Assembly: GCA_910584795.1 (NCBI GenBank)
Contig: CAJUBZ010000006.1
Location: 86,099 to 150,098, forward strand
DNA length: 64,000 nt
Origin: an uncultured Eubacterium sp.
GTDB taxonomy: Bacteria > Bacillota > Clostridia > Lachnospirales > Lachnospiraceae
Direction of reading: 5' to 3'
Both the position numbers and the translations under genes were made by a program. Each line of letters begins with the position of its first letter. The stretch's first letter is position 1. The notes below the pieces were generated by a model. That model searched no databases. It was given only the letters and a program-made list of their open reading frames with translations, and was not told the origin of the DNA. Below, in pieces: positions 52,793 to 61,243 of this stretch.

Positions 52793-53938
52793 ATGAGAAA
52801 GATTTTCAAGAAAGTAATGGCAGGCGCTATGACAACAGTTATGGTTGCTTCATTATTTGTTGGTGTAAGTGTTACATCATCAACAGTTAAAGCAGCAGAG
52901 ACAGATGTTTCTTCAGCAATGACACCATGGGTAGTTTATTCAGCAGGACAGATTACAAGATCTGTAGATCCTGATGGATGGCCAGAAAGATATTATAGTT
53001 CTTTTACTACTACAGCAGGAGAGACAAAGTCTGATTGGGATGCTAATTTCCCAAATAAGCAGTATGTAGATGGTGGAGAAGAAACTTGGACAACTACAAA
53101 GGTTGCAAATGGCTTTACAGCAAATATTGCTAATTCTGGATGGGATGGACAGTATGAAGGTTCAACTTTAGTAGGAGATAATCCTTATATGTTAAAGGCT
53201 ACTATGCCATCTATCAAGTTAAAAGAAGGATATTTCTATAAAATTTCTATGGATTTAGGATGGACTAACCAAAAAGAGGCTCCAGAAAAGAATGTACAGG
53301 TTTTAGTAAATGATGCTAATACAAACAATCTTGATTCACAGAGAGTAACAATTAAATCAGGTTCTACAGTTCATTTTGAAACACAAATGAGAGATGATGG
53401 TAACAGTAAAGTTGCTACATATGGAACAGATACTCTTGAAATCGTACTCGCTATGGGTGCTTTCTTACATTCATACAATAATAGTTTGACTACTGAGAAT
53501 GTAGCAGCACAAGGAACACTTAAAGTTGAAAACTTAAAGATTGTTGAGTTAGGAAAGGATCCGGATTATGTTGCACCACCTACACCGGATCAGCCAACAA
53601 ATCCAGGTGGAAATGTTACTACTAAGCCAAATGGAAATAATCCAACAGTTAAACCAACAGTTAAGCCTACTACTCCAGTAGTTGCTGCTAAAAAGTTAGC
53701 AAAAGTTAAAAAACTTAAAGCTGTTAGCAAGAAAAAAGGTACAGTTAAGATTACTTGGAAGAAAGTAAAGAATGCTAAGAAGTATCAGGTTAAAGTAGGT
53801 AAGAAGACTTATAATACTAAAAAAGTTAAATTAACAGTTAAGAAAGTTAAAAAAGGAAAAGTAGTTGTTAAAGTACGTGCTAAAGCTGCTGGATACAAGA
53901 CATCTGCTTGGGCTACAAAGAAAGTAAAAGTTAAATAA
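52793..53938 (+). CDS. Secreted CBM4-like protein with Pro/Thr linker and Lys-rich tail
   Basis: A 381-residue exported protein: signal peptide (about 1-34, VKA-AE), a Trp-rich region, a beta-sandwich-like domain with GFTANIANSGWDG and the NPYMLKA turn, a conserved late strand ending GAFLHSYN, a Pro/Thr/Asn linker (about 262-297), and a Lys-rich Fn3-like tail. It is closest to the next protein (54032), with no catalytic motif. I infer a non-enzymatic beta-glucan-binding role. The start is ATG 52793 after GAGGAGG; a TTG at 52787 also fits. The gene and the next are on one transcript or closely spaced. Confidence 0.75.
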   Translation: MRKIFKKVMAGAMTTVMVASLFVGVSVTSSTVKAAETDVSSAMTPWVVYSAGQITRSVDPDGWPERYYSSFTTTAGETKSDWDANFPNKQYVDGGEETWTTTKVANGFTANIANSGWDGQYEGSTLVGDNPYMLKATMPSIKLKEGYFYKISMDLGWTNQKEAPEKNVQVLVNDANTNNLDSQRVTIKSGSTVHFETQMRDDGNSKVATYGTDTLEIVLAMGAFLHSYNNSLTTENVAAQGTLKVENLKIVELGKDPDYVAPPTPDQPTNPGGNVTTKPNGNNPTVKPTVKPTTPVVAAKKLAKVKKLKAVSKKKGTVKITWKKVKNAKKYQVKVGKKTYNTKKVKLTVKKVKKGKVVVKVRAKAAGYKTSAWATKKVKVK

Positions 53939-53972
53939 TAATTGTTAATTTATTTAATAGTAATTTACAGGT

Positions 53973-53994
53973 GCCCAATGCGTTTGCATTGGGC
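53973..53994 (+). terminator. GC-rich hairpin between the two CBM4-like genes
   Basis: GCCCAATGC (53973-53981) and GCATTGGGC (53986-53994) form a perfect stem, but only a weak T content follows. It may attenuate read-through or stabilise the upstream mRNA. Confidence 0.5.
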
Positions 53995-54031
53995 TGCTGT
54001 ATAGTTAAAGATATTAGGAGGAATACATATA

Positions 54032-55321
54032 ATGAAGAAAATCACAAAAAAGATTGTGGCTTCTTTTCTGTCATTGACTTTAGTCGTTGGTATGACAAGC
54101 AGTGTATTTGCCGCACATGCTGCAAATGGTGCAAATGTCGCATCAGGAATTAAATGGTCATCTTTCTCAGTTTGTACGAAGGAAGATCATGTTGAAGGAG
54201 AAGATGGTTCAAAAGCACATCCATGGTGCTGGTATCATTCACTGGAACATATTAACACTCCAGAATTTCCAGATGGACAGAGAGAGGGAGAACACTTTGC
54301 TACAAAGGGATATGTTGCAGCTGGAGCTACAGCATCAGCATTTCAGTTTTATGTTGCAAACAGTGGATGGGATGGAGAATATAACCCAATGACTGGAGAA
54401 TTAGCAGGAGATAACCCATATGGACTTAGAGTTTTATCAAGTGGATTCCCAGTAGAAAAAGGAAGAACATATGATATTTCTTTCAAGGTAAGAAGTACAT
54501 TAAAAGGGCAACAAGATGTAAAGGATGAGACTGGTAAAGTAGTTGATACGAAAACAATTACTAAGAAGCACATTTTATTTAAGGCATATAATCCTACAGC
54601 TCCAGGTGAACCGGGTGTAGCATTTACTTCGACATCAGGCTGTACAGTAGGTGGTATGATTGAGACTGATTCAGCTGAAGGTGAAAAGACTGTTACAGCA
54701 AAGATTTTAGTTCCAAAGACATATGATGGTACTGTAGTTGCTATTAACTTTGCATGTGGTGCATTCTTAAAGACATATCCAGATGAAGTTGCATTAAAAG
54801 GAAGTTTATATTTTACAGATGTTCAGGTAAAAGCAGGAGCACAGTACGCTGTTAAGTACACATATGGAAGTAAATCATATACTGAATATGTAAATTCAGG
54901 TGATAAGACATATGGCCATAACTTTGGAATCAAAGGGAAAACATTAACAGGATATAAGAATGCTTCAACAGGTGCTAAATTTAATCTTAGTACACCAGTT
55001 AGAAGTAACCTGACTCTTAATTGTATCTACACAGCTACAAAAAAACCAGGTAAGGCAAAAGTTAAAGTTGCAGCACAGAAGAAGAAAGCAAAATTAACAT
55101 TTACAAAGATTGCTAATGCTAAGGGATATGAGATTAAGTATTCTAATAAGAAGAATATGAAGAAGGCTAAAGTTAAAAGAACAACTAAGAAGAGTCTTAC
55201 AATTAAGAAATTGAAATCAGGAAAGAAAACATATTTTCAGATTAAAGCTTACAATATTGACTCAGCAGGAAAGAGAGTATATAGTAAGAAGACTGTTAAG
55301 AAGAATGCATTTATTAAATAA
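54032..55321 (+). CDS. Secreted CBM4-like protein with InlB-type repeat and Lys-rich tail
   Basis: A 429-residue exported protein: signal peptide (about 1-28, VFA-AH), a CBM4-like domain (about 35-270) with FYVANSGWDGEY, GDNPYGLRV and a late strand FACGAFLKTYPD, an InlB/Flg_new-type beta-repeat (about 272-335; YTEYVNSGDKTYGHNF...), and a Lys-rich Fn3-like tail (about 340-429). The shared motifs show it is a paralogue of the protein at 52793. The added InlB-like repeat suggests an extended surface adhesin or scaffold. ATTAGGAGG precedes ATG 54032. No enzyme motif is seen. Confidence 0.75.
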   Translation: MKKITKKIVASFLSLTLVVGMTSSVFAAHAANGANVASGIKWSSFSVCTKEDHVEGEDGSKAHPWCWYHSLEHINTPEFPDGQREGEHFATKGYVAAGATASAFQFYVANSGWDGEYNPMTGELAGDNPYGLRVLSSGFPVEKGRTYDISFKVRSTLKGQQDVKDETGKVVDTKTITKKHILFKAYNPTAPGEPGVAFTSTSGCTVGGMIETDSAEGEKTVTAKILVPKTYDGTVVAINFACGAFLKTYPDEVALKGSLYFTDVQVKAGAQYAVKYTYGSKSYTEYVNSGDKTYGHNFGIKGKTLTGYKNASTGAKFNLSTPVRSNLTLNCIYTATKKPGKAKVKVAAQKKKAKLTFTKIANAKGYEIKYSNKKNMKKAKVKRTTKKSLTIKKLKSGKKTYFQIKAYNIDSAGKRVYSKKTVKKNAFIK

Positions 55322-55348
55322 GTATCTGCATATAAAATTGTAATTGAG

Positions 55349-55394
55349 AGGGTAGAAAGGGTTATATACATATAACTTATTCTGCCCTTTTTTA
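55349..55394 (+). terminator. Terminator before GH128 paralogue 2
   Basis: AGGGTAGAA (55349-55357) pairs imperfectly with TTCTGCCCT (55380-55388), with an inner GTTATAT/ATATAAC stem and a T-run. Confidence 0.75.
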
Positions 55395-55419
55395 CATAAC
55401 ATTTTGTCGATAATATTAT
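55391..55419 (+). promoter_or_regulatory. Promoter of GH128 paralogue 2
   Basis: TTTACA (55391-55396), a 17-nt spacer and TATTAT (55414-55419) overlap the end of the terminator T-run. The implied leader is very short. Confidence 0.5.
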
Positions 55420-55437
55420 AATATGGAGGTAATAGAT

Positions 55438-57012
55438 ATGGGAAAAATAAAGAAATTAGTGTCTATGGTGTTAGCTGTGGCAATGATGTTTTCTTGTATT
55501 ACGACTATATCAAATGTATCAGTGAAAGCGGATGAGGCAGCAACATGGCAGAAAAAAGCCATTGTAAGCCCGGAAGAAAACAAATTAGTAGGTGCTGGTT
55601 ACATAGATATAAAATGGAGTAATACTTTAGAAAATGCAAAACAGTATAAGATTTATGTGGACGGTGTATTAAAGAAGACTCTCGCTCCAAGTGGTGAGAT
55701 TATGAGTATTGAGTTTTATACTACAAAAGTAAGTGCTCATAATACATATATTGTGGCTGATTTAAAAGATGGTTCAAGTGTGAAAACAGATACACGTACA
55801 TTTTATGTAACCAAAAAGGGTATTTGTGTAAATGACAAAGATATGGGAACAAAGGTTGACCCAGCAGCAATGAATATTGGATGGTACTATAATTGGGGTT
55901 CCAAATCATTTAAAGAAACGAATTTCAGCAATAAAAAGTTTCATAACCTAGAATTTGTACCGATGATTTGGGGAGATCCAAATGAAGAATTCTCTACAAT
56001 TTTCAATAGGGTAAAGAGTAATGGATATAAGTACATGTTATCTTATAATGAGCCAGATTTGAAATGGGAATCCAATACAGATCCAGGAACGATGTTATCA
56101 AGATGGAATATGTTTAGAGAAAACAAAGGCAGTATTCGCCTTGGCTCTCCAGCTACAGAAACATTCCAGATAAATTCAGACAAATGGTGGACTCCATTTT
56201 GGAATGGCTTAACAGTTGCTGAAAAAAATGATATGTCTTTTATTGCAGTACATGCATATCAGCATTATTATGACAATGCTGACACAGCATTACAGTATTT
56301 ACATGCAATTGACGAAATATATGCAAAATATCATAAACCAATCTGGGTAACAGAATTTGCTGTTGCAGACAGCTATAATAAGTTTAGTCCGACAAATCCG
56401 AAGCATAATGCTCAGGTACAGGAATTCATGAAGATTGTTTTAAAAGGATTAAATGAAAGAAGTTATGTAGAAAGATATGCATGGTTTGATTTTAACCCAA
56501 AAGATGATGTGACAGGAGCTTCAGGAATTTTCCATTATACAGGAGAGATTACCACATTAGGAAAAATTTATGCCAATATTGGTAATCCGGCTGGATACAA
56601 AAATCAGACATATAATGTAAGTTCTTCAATAGCGAAGAACACATCTATAGCTGCATGCGTAGCTGCAGTTGATACAAAGATTTATGGTTTGACATCTAAG
56701 AAAAAAGCATTTGGATATTCTTTTAAAGCGGTAAAGAGAGCTTCAGGATATCAATTACAGTATTCGCTCAATAAGAAGTTTAAGAAAGCGAAAAAATACA
56801 AGACAAAAACTGTAAATTTGAAAGCAACTAAAGCGGCAACGAGAACAGGAACAATTAAGAAGCTTGATAAAAAGAAAAAGACATATTATGTAAGAGTTCG
56901 TGCTTATAAGATTCTTAATGGAACAAAATATTATTGTAAGTGGACAAAGGCGAAAAAAGTAAAAACAAAAGCAGTTGTTACAAAAAAGAAAAAGAAATCA
57001 AAGAAAAAATAG
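55438..57012 (+). CDS. Secreted GH128 beta-1,3-glucanase, paralogue 2
   Basis: A 524-residue exported enzyme: signal peptide (about 1-32, VKA-DE), the shared N-terminal beta-module (about 36-140; AGYIDIKW ... EFYTTKV ... FYVTKKG), a GH128 barrel (about 150-395) with candidate Glu205 in YNEPD and Glu306 in WVTE, and a Lys-rich Fn3-like tail ending in a run of lysines. The linker is short. The start is ATG 55438 after TGGAGG; the ATG at 55423 overlaps that site. The next GH128 gene starts 13 bp after its stop, so the two are co-transcribed. Confidence 0.91.
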   Translation: MGKIKKLVSMVLAVAMMFSCITTISNVSVKADEAATWQKKAIVSPEENKLVGAGYIDIKWSNTLENAKQYKIYVDGVLKKTLAPSGEIMSIEFYTTKVSAHNTYIVADLKDGSSVKTDTRTFYVTKKGICVNDKDMGTKVDPAAMNIGWYYNWGSKSFKETNFSNKKFHNLEFVPMIWGDPNEEFSTIFNRVKSNGYKYMLSYNEPDLKWESNTDPGTMLSRWNMFRENKGSIRLGSPATETFQINSDKWWTPFWNGLTVAEKNDMSFIAVHAYQHYYDNADTALQYLHAIDEIYAKYHKPIWVTEFAVADSYNKFSPTNPKHNAQVQEFMKIVLKGLNERSYVERYAWFDFNPKDDVTGASGIFHYTGEITTLGKIYANIGNPAGYKNQTYNVSSSIAKNTSIAACVAAVDTKIYGLTSKKKAFGYSFKAVKRASGYQLQYSLNKKFKKAKKYKTKTVNLKATKAATRTGTIKKLDKKKKTYYVRVRAYKILNGTKYYCKWTKAKKVKTKAVVTKKKKKSKKK

Positions 57013-57025
57013 CTTGAGGTAGAAA

Positions 57026-58480
57026 ATGAAAAGGGTTAGAAAATTTATTACACTGGTAATGATTTTAATTATGTCATTATCAATAAATATGTGGAATGGT
57101 ACAGATGCAGGAAATTATGTTTATGCAGATACAGTTTTTGCTATTACAAGTCCTTCAAATAATGGATTGGCAGCTGCTGGATATATAGATATTAAGTGGA
57201 ATGCTGCATCTAATTCAAGTGGAGTGAAAAAGTATAAAGTCTACGTGGATGGAAGTCTTGCGGCTACAACAACAACCACAAAATATGAGTTTTATACTAC
57301 AAAGGTAAATTATCATACTGCATGGATTGAGGCGGAATTGAATAATGGTAAGAAATTATATACTCCAACAGTAAAATTCGGCGTTACCAAAAAGGGGTTA
57401 GGTCTTTCAGCAAATATGGGAGCCTATGTCAATTTAAAGTCTATGAAGTGTGGCTGGTATTATAATTGGGCAAATGTATCAAGTACTGGAGAACAGTATA
57501 AGGGAGTTGAGTTTGTTCCAATGTTATGGAAAGAGACTAATGCAAATATTATAAAATCTAAATTAAATAATTTCGTTGCTCAGGAATATAAGTATTGTTT
57601 GGCATTCAATGAACCTGATTTAAGAAATCAGTGTAACATGTCTATGGAATCTGTTTTTAATTTATGGCCTGCAATGATGAACGATAAAATTAAAGTTAGC
57701 TCTCCTGTTACTGCGCTTTGGCCGGAGAGTTCAAAAAATTGGTTTCAGCCATTTATGGTGAAAATTAATGCTGATGCCAATTTAGATGTTGATTTTATAT
57801 CAATTCATTGTTATCCGGATAATTGGAATGGTGGAAAATCAATGGCAGACTGGTTTTTAAAGACTGTTGTAGACTGGACATGGGAAAAATACCATAAACC
57901 TATCTGGGTTACAGAGTTTTCAACAGCTGGTCAGGGAATAACGAATGGTGGAACACAATCATTTATTGAGTATGTTTTACCAGGCCTTGATGAAAGAGAA
58001 TATGTTGAAAGATATGCATTCTTTTCATTTAATCGCGGCTCATTTCCAGGTGGATTGTGGTGGTATTCTAACGGAGCGTTGTCACCAGCGGGTGAAATGT
58101 ATATGAAGAAAGGCAATCCTACAACAGAATATAAAACAGGAAATGCCGTAAATCCATATAAACCTTCTAGTACAACAAATGTTACTAAAGTAACAAAACC
58201 TGCTAAGGTAAAGATAAAATCTGTTAAAAATCTAAAAGGAAGAAAGGTAAAGCTTTCTTTGAAAAAGGTAAAAGGAGCAGTTGGGTATCAGGTCAAAATT
58301 GCTGAAAATAAGAGGTTTAACGGATTTTGGAATAAAAATATAAAGAAAACATCTTATACATTTAAAAGGTTAGATAAAAACACACGTTATTATTTTAAAG
58401 TTAGAGCTTATGTAAAAAACGGAAGCAAGAAACTTTATGGTGCGTGGAGTAAGGCGAAGAATGTGAAGGTGAAAAAATAG
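57026..58480 (+). CDS. Secreted GH128 beta-1,3-glucanase, paralogue 3
   Basis: A 484-residue exported enzyme: signal peptide (about 1-36, VYA-DT), the shared N-terminal beta-module (about 38-130), a GH128 barrel (about 140-370) with candidate Glu196 in FNEPD and Glu297 in WVTE, and a Lys-rich Fn3-like tail (about 390-484). It is 13 bp behind paralogue 2 with TTGAGG before ATG 57026, and ends at a terminator. The two tandem enzymes probably differ in chain-length preference, but nothing visible proves it. Confidence 0.91.
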   Translation: MKRVRKFITLVMILIMSLSINMWNGTDAGNYVYADTVFAITSPSNNGLAAAGYIDIKWNAASNSSGVKKYKVYVDGSLAATTTTTKYEFYTTKVNYHTAWIEAELNNGKKLYTPTVKFGVTKKGLGLSANMGAYVNLKSMKCGWYYNWANVSSTGEQYKGVEFVPMLWKETNANIIKSKLNNFVAQEYKYCLAFNEPDLRNQCNMSMESVFNLWPAMMNDKIKVSSPVTALWPESSKNWFQPFMVKINADANLDVDFISIHCYPDNWNGGKSMADWFLKTVVDWTWEKYHKPIWVTEFSTAGQGITNGGTQSFIEYVLPGLDEREYVERYAFFSFNRGSFPGGLWWYSNGALSPAGEMYMKKGNPTTEYKTGNAVNPYKPSSTTNVTKVTKPAKVKIKSVKNLKGRKVKLSLKKVKGAVGYQVKIAENKRFNGFWNKNIKKTSYTFKRLDKNTRYYFKVRAYVKNGSKKLYGAWSKAKNVKVKK

Positions 58481-58494
58481 TATTTTTATAGAGG

Positions 58495-58526
58495 AGAAAA
58501 GGGTTGTAAAAGACCCTTTTCTTTTG
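58495..58526 (+). terminator. Terminator of the GH128 paralogue 2-3 unit
   Basis: AGAAAAGGGT (58495-58504) and ACCCTTTTCT (58513-58522) pair perfectly, then TTTG. Confidence 0.88.
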
Positions 58527-58639
58527 TTATATTAGATAAGAGAAAGATATGGAAAAATGCATGATAGATAAAGTGATAAAAACGTGGGTTGTTATCTACA
58601 TTTATTTTTGTGACAAATAGAGATAGGAATGGAAATAGA

Positions 58640-59845
58640 ATGAAAATGATAAAAAGAAAAAAAATAGTAGTTATACTTGTTGTATCGATAATAGCGATGA
58701 TTTTAATCGGAACAATAGCAGGATTAAATATCTTAAATAGAAATCGCGTATCAAATATTAATCAATTAATGGAACAATGGAAAAAAGAGGCATTGATTTC
58801 TCCGGCAAAACTTAGTTTACAGCCGGCTGGATATATTACAATAGAGTGGAATTCTGCTGAGAAAATGGATGAGGTAGATTCCTATGAAATTTATGTGGAT
58901 AATAAAAAAGAAGGAAAAGTTGAGGGAGATAAAACTACTTTTGAATATTACACTACTAAGGTCTCCAAGCATGAAGTATCGATAAAAGCTAATTTGAAAC
59001 ATGGAAGTGAAATTTATTCTGATATATTTTATTTTTATGTGAATAAAAAAGGTTTCTGCATGAATACAGATATGGCTTCGAATGTGAATGCAGACGATTG
59101 GAATGTTTCATGGTATTATAATTGGAGTTTAAGTAAACATAATTATACATCTTTCCAAGATTTGGAGTTTGTACCTATGTTTTGGACATCGGCACCTACA
59201 GATAAAAATGAGGTGGAAGTTCTTCCCAAAAGGGGATATAAAAATGTGTTAGCGTTTAATGAACCAGATAGACCGGATCAGGCCAATATTTCGGTTGATA
59301 CAGCTATTGAAGGAATGAAACCGTTGTTAAATAAAGGAATACGTGTAGGTAGTCCTGCTGTATCTATCTGGCCTTCAATTTCTACGGACTGGTTTCAGCC
59401 TTTTATGAAAAAAATGAAAGAAAATAAAATGGATGTAGATTTTATTGCGTTGCATCACTATTGGAACTGGCATACGAAAGAGGGAGCTGAGGCATTTTTG
59501 AAGATTGTTGATGAGTCATGGGAAATGTATCATAAGCCTTTATGGATTACAGAGTTTGCATTGAGTGGTGTTCCTGATTGGACAAAACAGACAAGACAGT
59601 CAGCCATTAGTTATATGAAAATAATTTTGCCAGAGTTAGATAAGCGCGATTATGTAGAACGATATTCTTGGTTTTCCTTTAGTAAATCTGACTTTAAAAA
59701 TAGTGGTTCAGCATTATTGGATACTTACACAGGAAAACTGACCAGTTTAGGAAAGTTATATCAGAAACTGGGAATTCCAAAAGGATATGAAAATAAGAAT
59801 CAAACTGAACAGAGAGAGAATAATAAAAAAGATATTGTTAAGTAA
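58640..59845 (+). CDS. Membrane-anchored GH128 beta-1,3-glucanase, paralogue 4
   Basis: A 401-residue enzyme with a basic start and one strong hydrophobic segment (about 9-31) without a clear signal-peptidase site, so it is probably held in the membrane. It has the shared N-terminal beta-module (about 45-145), a GH128 barrel (about 150-385) with candidate Glu208 in FNEPD and Glu305 in WITE, and no Lys-rich tail; the protein simply ends after a short charged stretch. The start at 58640 lacks a strong ribosome site (AGGAATGG lies before it), and an ATG two codons later is possible. Confidence 0.87.
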   Translation: MKMIKRKKIVVILVVSIIAMILIGTIAGLNILNRNRVSNINQLMEQWKKEALISPAKLSLQPAGYITIEWNSAEKMDEVDSYEIYVDNKKEGKVEGDKTTFEYYTTKVSKHEVSIKANLKHGSEIYSDIFYFYVNKKGFCMNTDMASNVNADDWNVSWYYNWSLSKHNYTSFQDLEFVPMFWTSAPTDKNEVEVLPKRGYKNVLAFNEPDRPDQANISVDTAIEGMKPLLNKGIRVGSPAVSIWPSISTDWFQPFMKKMKENKMDVDFIALHHYWNWHTKEGAEAFLKIVDESWEMYHKPLWITEFALSGVPDWTKQTRQSAISYMKIILPELDKRDYVERYSWFSFSKSDFKNSGSALLDTYTGKLTSLGKLYQKLGIPKGYENKNQTEQRENNKKDIVK

Positions 59846-59909
59846 AATCTCTGAGCAAAAGAAACTTTATTGAATATAATATTGTTATAAAATCTATAAA
59901 AGTGTTGGG
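59846..59909. other. Short spacer before the dapA leader
   Basis: AT-rich; no gene and no convincing terminator for the upstream GH128 gene is seen. Confidence 0.4.
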
Positions 59910-59938
59910 TTGACACTAGGTATGGGCAGTGTTATTAT
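59910..59938 (+). promoter_or_regulatory. dapA promoter
   Basis: A perfect TTGACA (59910-59915), a 17-nt spacer and TATTAT (59933-59938) sit directly upstream of the riboswitch. Confidence 0.88.
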
Positions 59939-59954
59939 ATATATAGTTAAATAA

Positions 59955-60135
59955 TAGTAGAGGTTGCACTACTTATTAGTAGAATGTAGGATGTCCCGGA
60001 GACAAATGACTATATTTGAAAGGAAGCGGTGCCGAAGGAGAAGTTACCGGAATACCGATCCTGGGCATATAGTTAACAGCTATATGACTGTCGTCGATTC
60101 GTAATCATTCAGCTAGATGGACGGAGTGTTACATA
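59955..60135 (+). ncRNA. Lysine riboswitch (L box) aptamer
   Basis: The leader contains L-box hallmarks in order: AGTAGAGGTTGC (59956-59967) at the P1/P2 base, GGAAGCGGTGCCGAAGG (about 60021-60038), and CTGGGCATATAG with a matching CTATATGACTGTCGTCG (60061-60097). It closes with GGAGTGTTAC, which pairs back to GTTGCAC to form P1. Its place before dapA is typical of lysine feedback control. Confidence 0.9.
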
Positions 60136-60145
60136 ATTGATGGAG

Positions 60146-60204
60146 AGCTACTTATAAGTATTAAATAGAATTCTTATAAGGAGCTTATGCGTAAGCTCCT
60201 TTTA
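60146..60204 (+). terminator. Riboswitch expression platform: antiterminator and terminator
   Basis: The terminator stem AGGAGCTTA/TAAGCTCCT (60179-60187 and 60192-60200) ends in TTTTA. Its 5' arm is shared by an alternative stem, AGCTACTTATAAG (60146-60158) with CTTATAAGGAGCT (60173-60185). The two are mutually exclusive, so lysine binding would favour termination. Confidence 0.85.
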
Positions 60205-60248
60205 CTATGTTAACAAAAAAATACATATTTTTTAGGAGGAAAGGTAAA

Positions 60249-61133
60249 ATGTCAATTTTTACAGGTGCAGGTGTAGCAATTATTACACCATTTAATGAAG
60301 ATGGTTCTATTAATTTTGATGCTTTTGGAAAGATTATTGAAGATCAGATTGCGGGCAGTACAGATGCAATTATTGTATGTGGAACGACTGGAGAATCTTC
60401 AACAATGAATGATGAGGAGCATATAGAAACAATTAAGTATTGTGTTGACAAGGTAGCAGGGCGTGTGCCGGTAATTGCTGGTACTGGTTCAAATTGCACC
60501 AGAGAAGCTGTAAATATGTCTGCAAAGGCAGAGGAAGCGGGTGCAGACGGACTTCTTTGTGTGACACCATATTATAATAAATGTACACAGGAAGGTTTGT
60601 ACCAGTATTATAAAGCTATTTCTGATGCGGTTAATATTCCGATTATTATGTATAATATTCCAGGTAGAACAGGTACAACAATTCAGCCGGAAACAGCAGT
60701 AAGAATTGCAAAAGAAGTAGAAAATGTAGTAGCGATTAAAGAAGCATCAGGTAATATTTCAGCAGTAGCAAAACTAGCTGCATTAGCAGATGGATGTATT
60801 GATATTTATTCAGGAAACGATGATCAGGTATTACCGTTATTATCACTTGGTGGAAAAGGGGTTATATCTGTATGGTCACATATTGCTCCAAAGAAAGTGC
60901 ATGACATGGTTTATGCATTTTTGGAGGGAGATGTCGAAAAAGCCACAAAACTCCAGTTAGAGGCAATTAATGTTATTGATGCTTTATTCTGTGAGGTAAA
61001 TCCTATTCCGGTTAAGGCAGCAATGAATATGTTGGGATATGATGCAGGAATTGTCAGAGCTCCACTTACGGAACTTACAGATGCTCATAAAGAAGTTTTA
61101 AGAAAAGCATTAGAAAACTATGGTGTTTTATAA
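60249..61133 (+). CDS. dapA: 4-hydroxy-tetrahydrodipicolinate synthase
   Basis: Condenses pyruvate and aspartate semialdehyde, the first step of the lysine/diaminopimelate branch. It is a 294-residue TIM barrel with GTTGES (about 44-49), YNIPGRTG (Tyr of the catalytic triad) and the Schiff-base lysine in AIKEASGN. The start is ATG 60249 after TAGGAGGAAAGG; the frame extends upstream to 60207 without a ribosome site. It is controlled by the preceding lysine riboswitch and followed by dapB. Confidence 0.96.
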   Translation: MSIFTGAGVAIITPFNEDGSINFDAFGKIIEDQIAGSTDAIIVCGTTGESSTMNDEEHIETIKYCVDKVAGRVPVIAGTGSNCTREAVNMSAKAEEAGADGLLCVTPYYNKCTQEGLYQYYKAISDAVNIPIIMYNIPGRTGTTIQPETAVRIAKEVENVVAIKEASGNISAVAKLAALADGCIDIYSGNDDQVLPLLSLGGKGVISVWSHIAPKKVHDMVYAFLEGDVEKATKLQLEAINVIDALFCEVNPIPVKAAMNMLGYDAGIVRAPLTELTDAHKEVLRKALENYGVL

Positions 61134-61243
61134 GTTTACAATAAAAGATTAAAATGTTTTAAGAACATTCAGAGGAAAGGGAACAACACAAATTATTATA
61201 ACAATATAAAATCAATGTCCCTATGACTCACAAGGAGGAAGCA

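Noticed and set aside
48864..55321. Calling the three small secreted proteins glycoside hydrolases
   Set aside because: No paired catalytic acids or GH signature could be found in any of them.
33695..59845. Recent horizontal transfer of the glucanase genes
   Set aside because: No integrase, tRNA site, IS element or obvious base-composition break was seen; the idea needs a codon-usage computation.
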